DNA of 64,000 bases from Aeromonas popoffii (GTDB lineage: Bacteria > Pseudomonadota > Gammaproteobacteria > Enterobacterales > Aeromonadaceae): positions 32,935 through 96,934 of the forward strand of contig NZ_CDBI01000057.1 of the NCBI RefSeq assembly GCF_000820025.1. Reading direction: 5' to 3'. The notes beneath the pieces were generated by a model that worked only from the letters and a program-made list of their open reading frames with translations, had not been told where the DNA came from and did no database searches. Positions within the stretch are counted from its first letter, which is position 1, and the number at the start of each line of letters is the position of its first letter. A program made the translations under genes and the position numbers. Of this stretch, positions 62,953-64,000 are shown in pieces.

Positions 62953-63753
62953 TCAGGAGGCATCATTGATCAGCGTTTTCACCTCCATCAGTGCAGCAGT
63001 GAAGAAGAGTCGCGCTACTTCAGGATCCCTCTGGCCAGCATCGTGGGCCACGTTGGCTATGTCGCCACCGAGGATGGTAATGGTGTTGCCGACCTTGGTC
63101 AGGCGATCTATCAGTGTGCTGAAGTTCTGAGAGAAGGCGTTGGTTTGTCCGAGGAAGCCTTGCTGGCGCTGGATCTGCCCCGTTATCTGGCTGACTTGTC
63201 CTTCCAGACTGTTCACCTTGCTCTGGGCTTGCGACAAGGTCACCGCCATGGCGATCAGGCCGGGTAGCCCCAGTAGCCCAAGGCCCAGCAGGTAAAGTTT
63301 CTTCTTGTTCAGCTCATCCAGCTCTTGGCGGGCTCCCGCCAGGCTTGACTGCAGCCCGGCGATGGTGGCCTGCAGCTCGACGCCAATCCGCTGCAGGTCC
63401 AGGTTGTCCTGTAGGATACGGCTATTGGCGGCTTGGCTTGCCCCCAAGGTGTGGGCCATCAAAGACTGGATCGGCGTTATCTCATCCTGCACCAGATTAA
63501 TGAAGTCCTGCAGGGACTGGGGCGTGAGGCCGTTGGGGTTGGCCAGCTGCTGCTCCAGCTGTCCCTCAAGGCGTTGACCGAAGACCAGCACCTGTTGCTG
63601 CATCGTCAGCACCTCGGGTAGCAGATTGGCAATGACCTCGGTCACATTGTGCTGAATGTTGATGGCGCCCTGGGGGAGCCCGCTAAAGGACTGTATGGTG
63701 GCTTCTGCCTGCTGCATGTTGGCAATAGCCTGGGATAAGATTCCGTTGCTCAT
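62953..63753 (-). CDS. ahlC: Alpha-helical pore-forming toxin component (AhlC-like)
   Basis: A 266-residue all-helical protein of the ClyA/HBL/Nhe superfamily type: long amphipathic helices (about 30-60, 80-150, 175-225) and a central hydrophobic head LYLLGLGLLGLPGLIAMAVTL (153-173) flanked by coiled coil. No signal peptide. Size, architecture and a similarly helical partner gene upstream (45 bases away) fit the C component of the Aeromonas tripartite toxin AhlABC. Naming as ahlC is from memory of the family; the subunit identity is inferred. Confidence 0.7.
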   Translation of the reverse strand: MSNGILSQAIANMQQAEATIQSFSGLPQGAINIQHNVTEVIANLLPEVLTMQQQVLVFGQRLEGQLEQQLANPNGLTPQSLQDFINLVQDEITPIQSLMAHTLGASQAANSRILQDNLDLQRIGVELQATIAGLQSSLAGARQELDELNKKKLYLLGLGLLGLPGLIAMAVTLSQAQSKVNSLEGQVSQITGQIQRQQGFLGQTNAFSQNFSTLIDRLTKVGNTITILGGDIANVAHDAGQRDPEVARLFFTAALMEVKTLINDAS

Positions 63754-63798
63754 GGTGTCTTCTCGATAGGGAGAGGGCGGTGGTCCGCCCTCTGGGCA

Positions 63799-64000
63799 TC
63801 AGGCGGCCAGGCGGCCGACGAAATCGGCTATGGTGGCGGTCCTGGGTACTTGTATGGGGCTGACACCGGCCATCTGTGCTTTGATGGTGTTCACGTCGGT
63901 GAGCACTGTCTTCACTGTGGTGTCGGCGGCGGTCAACCAGAGCTGGCGGATGTCGTCGCCGCTGGTGATGCCCTTGTCCAGATCAGTGATCAGGCTGCCG
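63799..64000 (-). CDS. ahlB: Partial gene, probable AhlB-like toxin component
   Basis: The last 66 codons of a minus-strand gene cut by the window end. They read LITDLDKGITSGDDIRQLW, then a helical Thr/Val-rich stretch and RTATIADFVGRLAA, stop at 63799-63801. Consistent with the C-terminal helix of an alpha pore-forming toxin subunit. Subunit letter is inferred from order (B before C). Confidence 0.5.
   Translation of the reverse strand, partial: GSLITDLDKGITSGDDIRQLWLTAADTTVKTVLTDVNTIKAQMAGVSPIQVPRTATIADFVGRLAA

Overview
The window reads as chromosome from a gammaproteobacterium of the genus Aeromonas (inference). It is GC-rich and densely packed. It combines enterobacteria-like synteny (rsxABCDGE-nth, adhE-ychE-oppABCDF, hinT-ycfL-lpoB-thiK, ycfP-ndh) with Vibrio-like traits (a polar-flagellar MotY, a second SecD/SecF pair, FabV as enoyl reductase). 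At the right edge lies what looks like the Aeromonas tripartite alpha-helical pore-forming toxin locus. No insertion sequence, prophage, integrase or CRISPR array was seen.

Layout. 0.1-4.3 kb: a YuiF-type antiporter, RNase T, MotY behind a near-perfect sigma-28 promoter, and glyoxalase I. 4.4-11.6 kb (minus strand): the Rsx/Rnf electron-transport operon rsxA-B-C-D-G-E followed by nth; RsxC carries an expanded 51-residue tandem repeat. 11.7-19.9 kb: an EamA transporter, a relic of a chemoreceptor, fabV, alaA, a DUF1653 protein, grxA, dacB and radD. 20-27.2 kb (minus strand): a YiaV/YiaW-type pair, a short CstA-family transporter with a BtsS/BtsR-like two-component system, a candidate small RNA on the plus strand, and an HD-GYP protein. 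27.3-37.3 kb: adhE with an FNR-like site, a dioxygenase relic, ychE (MarC family) and the complete oligopeptide permease oppABCDF. 37.4-38.7 kb: a manganese (yybP-ykoY) riboswitch with a readable terminator/antiterminator switch ahead of an alx/terC gene whose 3' end is present twice. 39-46 kb: a dicarboxylate/amino-acid symporter, a lipoprotein, tRNA-Pro(GGG), a dihydroorotase-family enzyme, a two-domain 6-pyruvoyl-tetrahydropterin-synthase-like protein and a chemoreceptor. 46-50.7 kb: hinT, a COG3014 lipoprotein, ycfL, lpoB, thiK and a DUF6279 lipoprotein. 50.8-60.5 kb: a small membrane protein, secD2-secF2, a DUF924 protein, two tandem M3 metallopeptidases and an NCS2 purine/uracil permease. 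60.9-64 kb: ycfP, ndh and two genes of an Ahl-like toxin, the second cut by the window end.

Most genes are core metabolism, envelope and transport. The parts that may be new are non-coding or structural: the three-way-junction RNA upstream of btsS, the RsxC repeat array, the tail duplication after alx, and the two gene relics. I could run no searches, so all family names come from reading the sequences.
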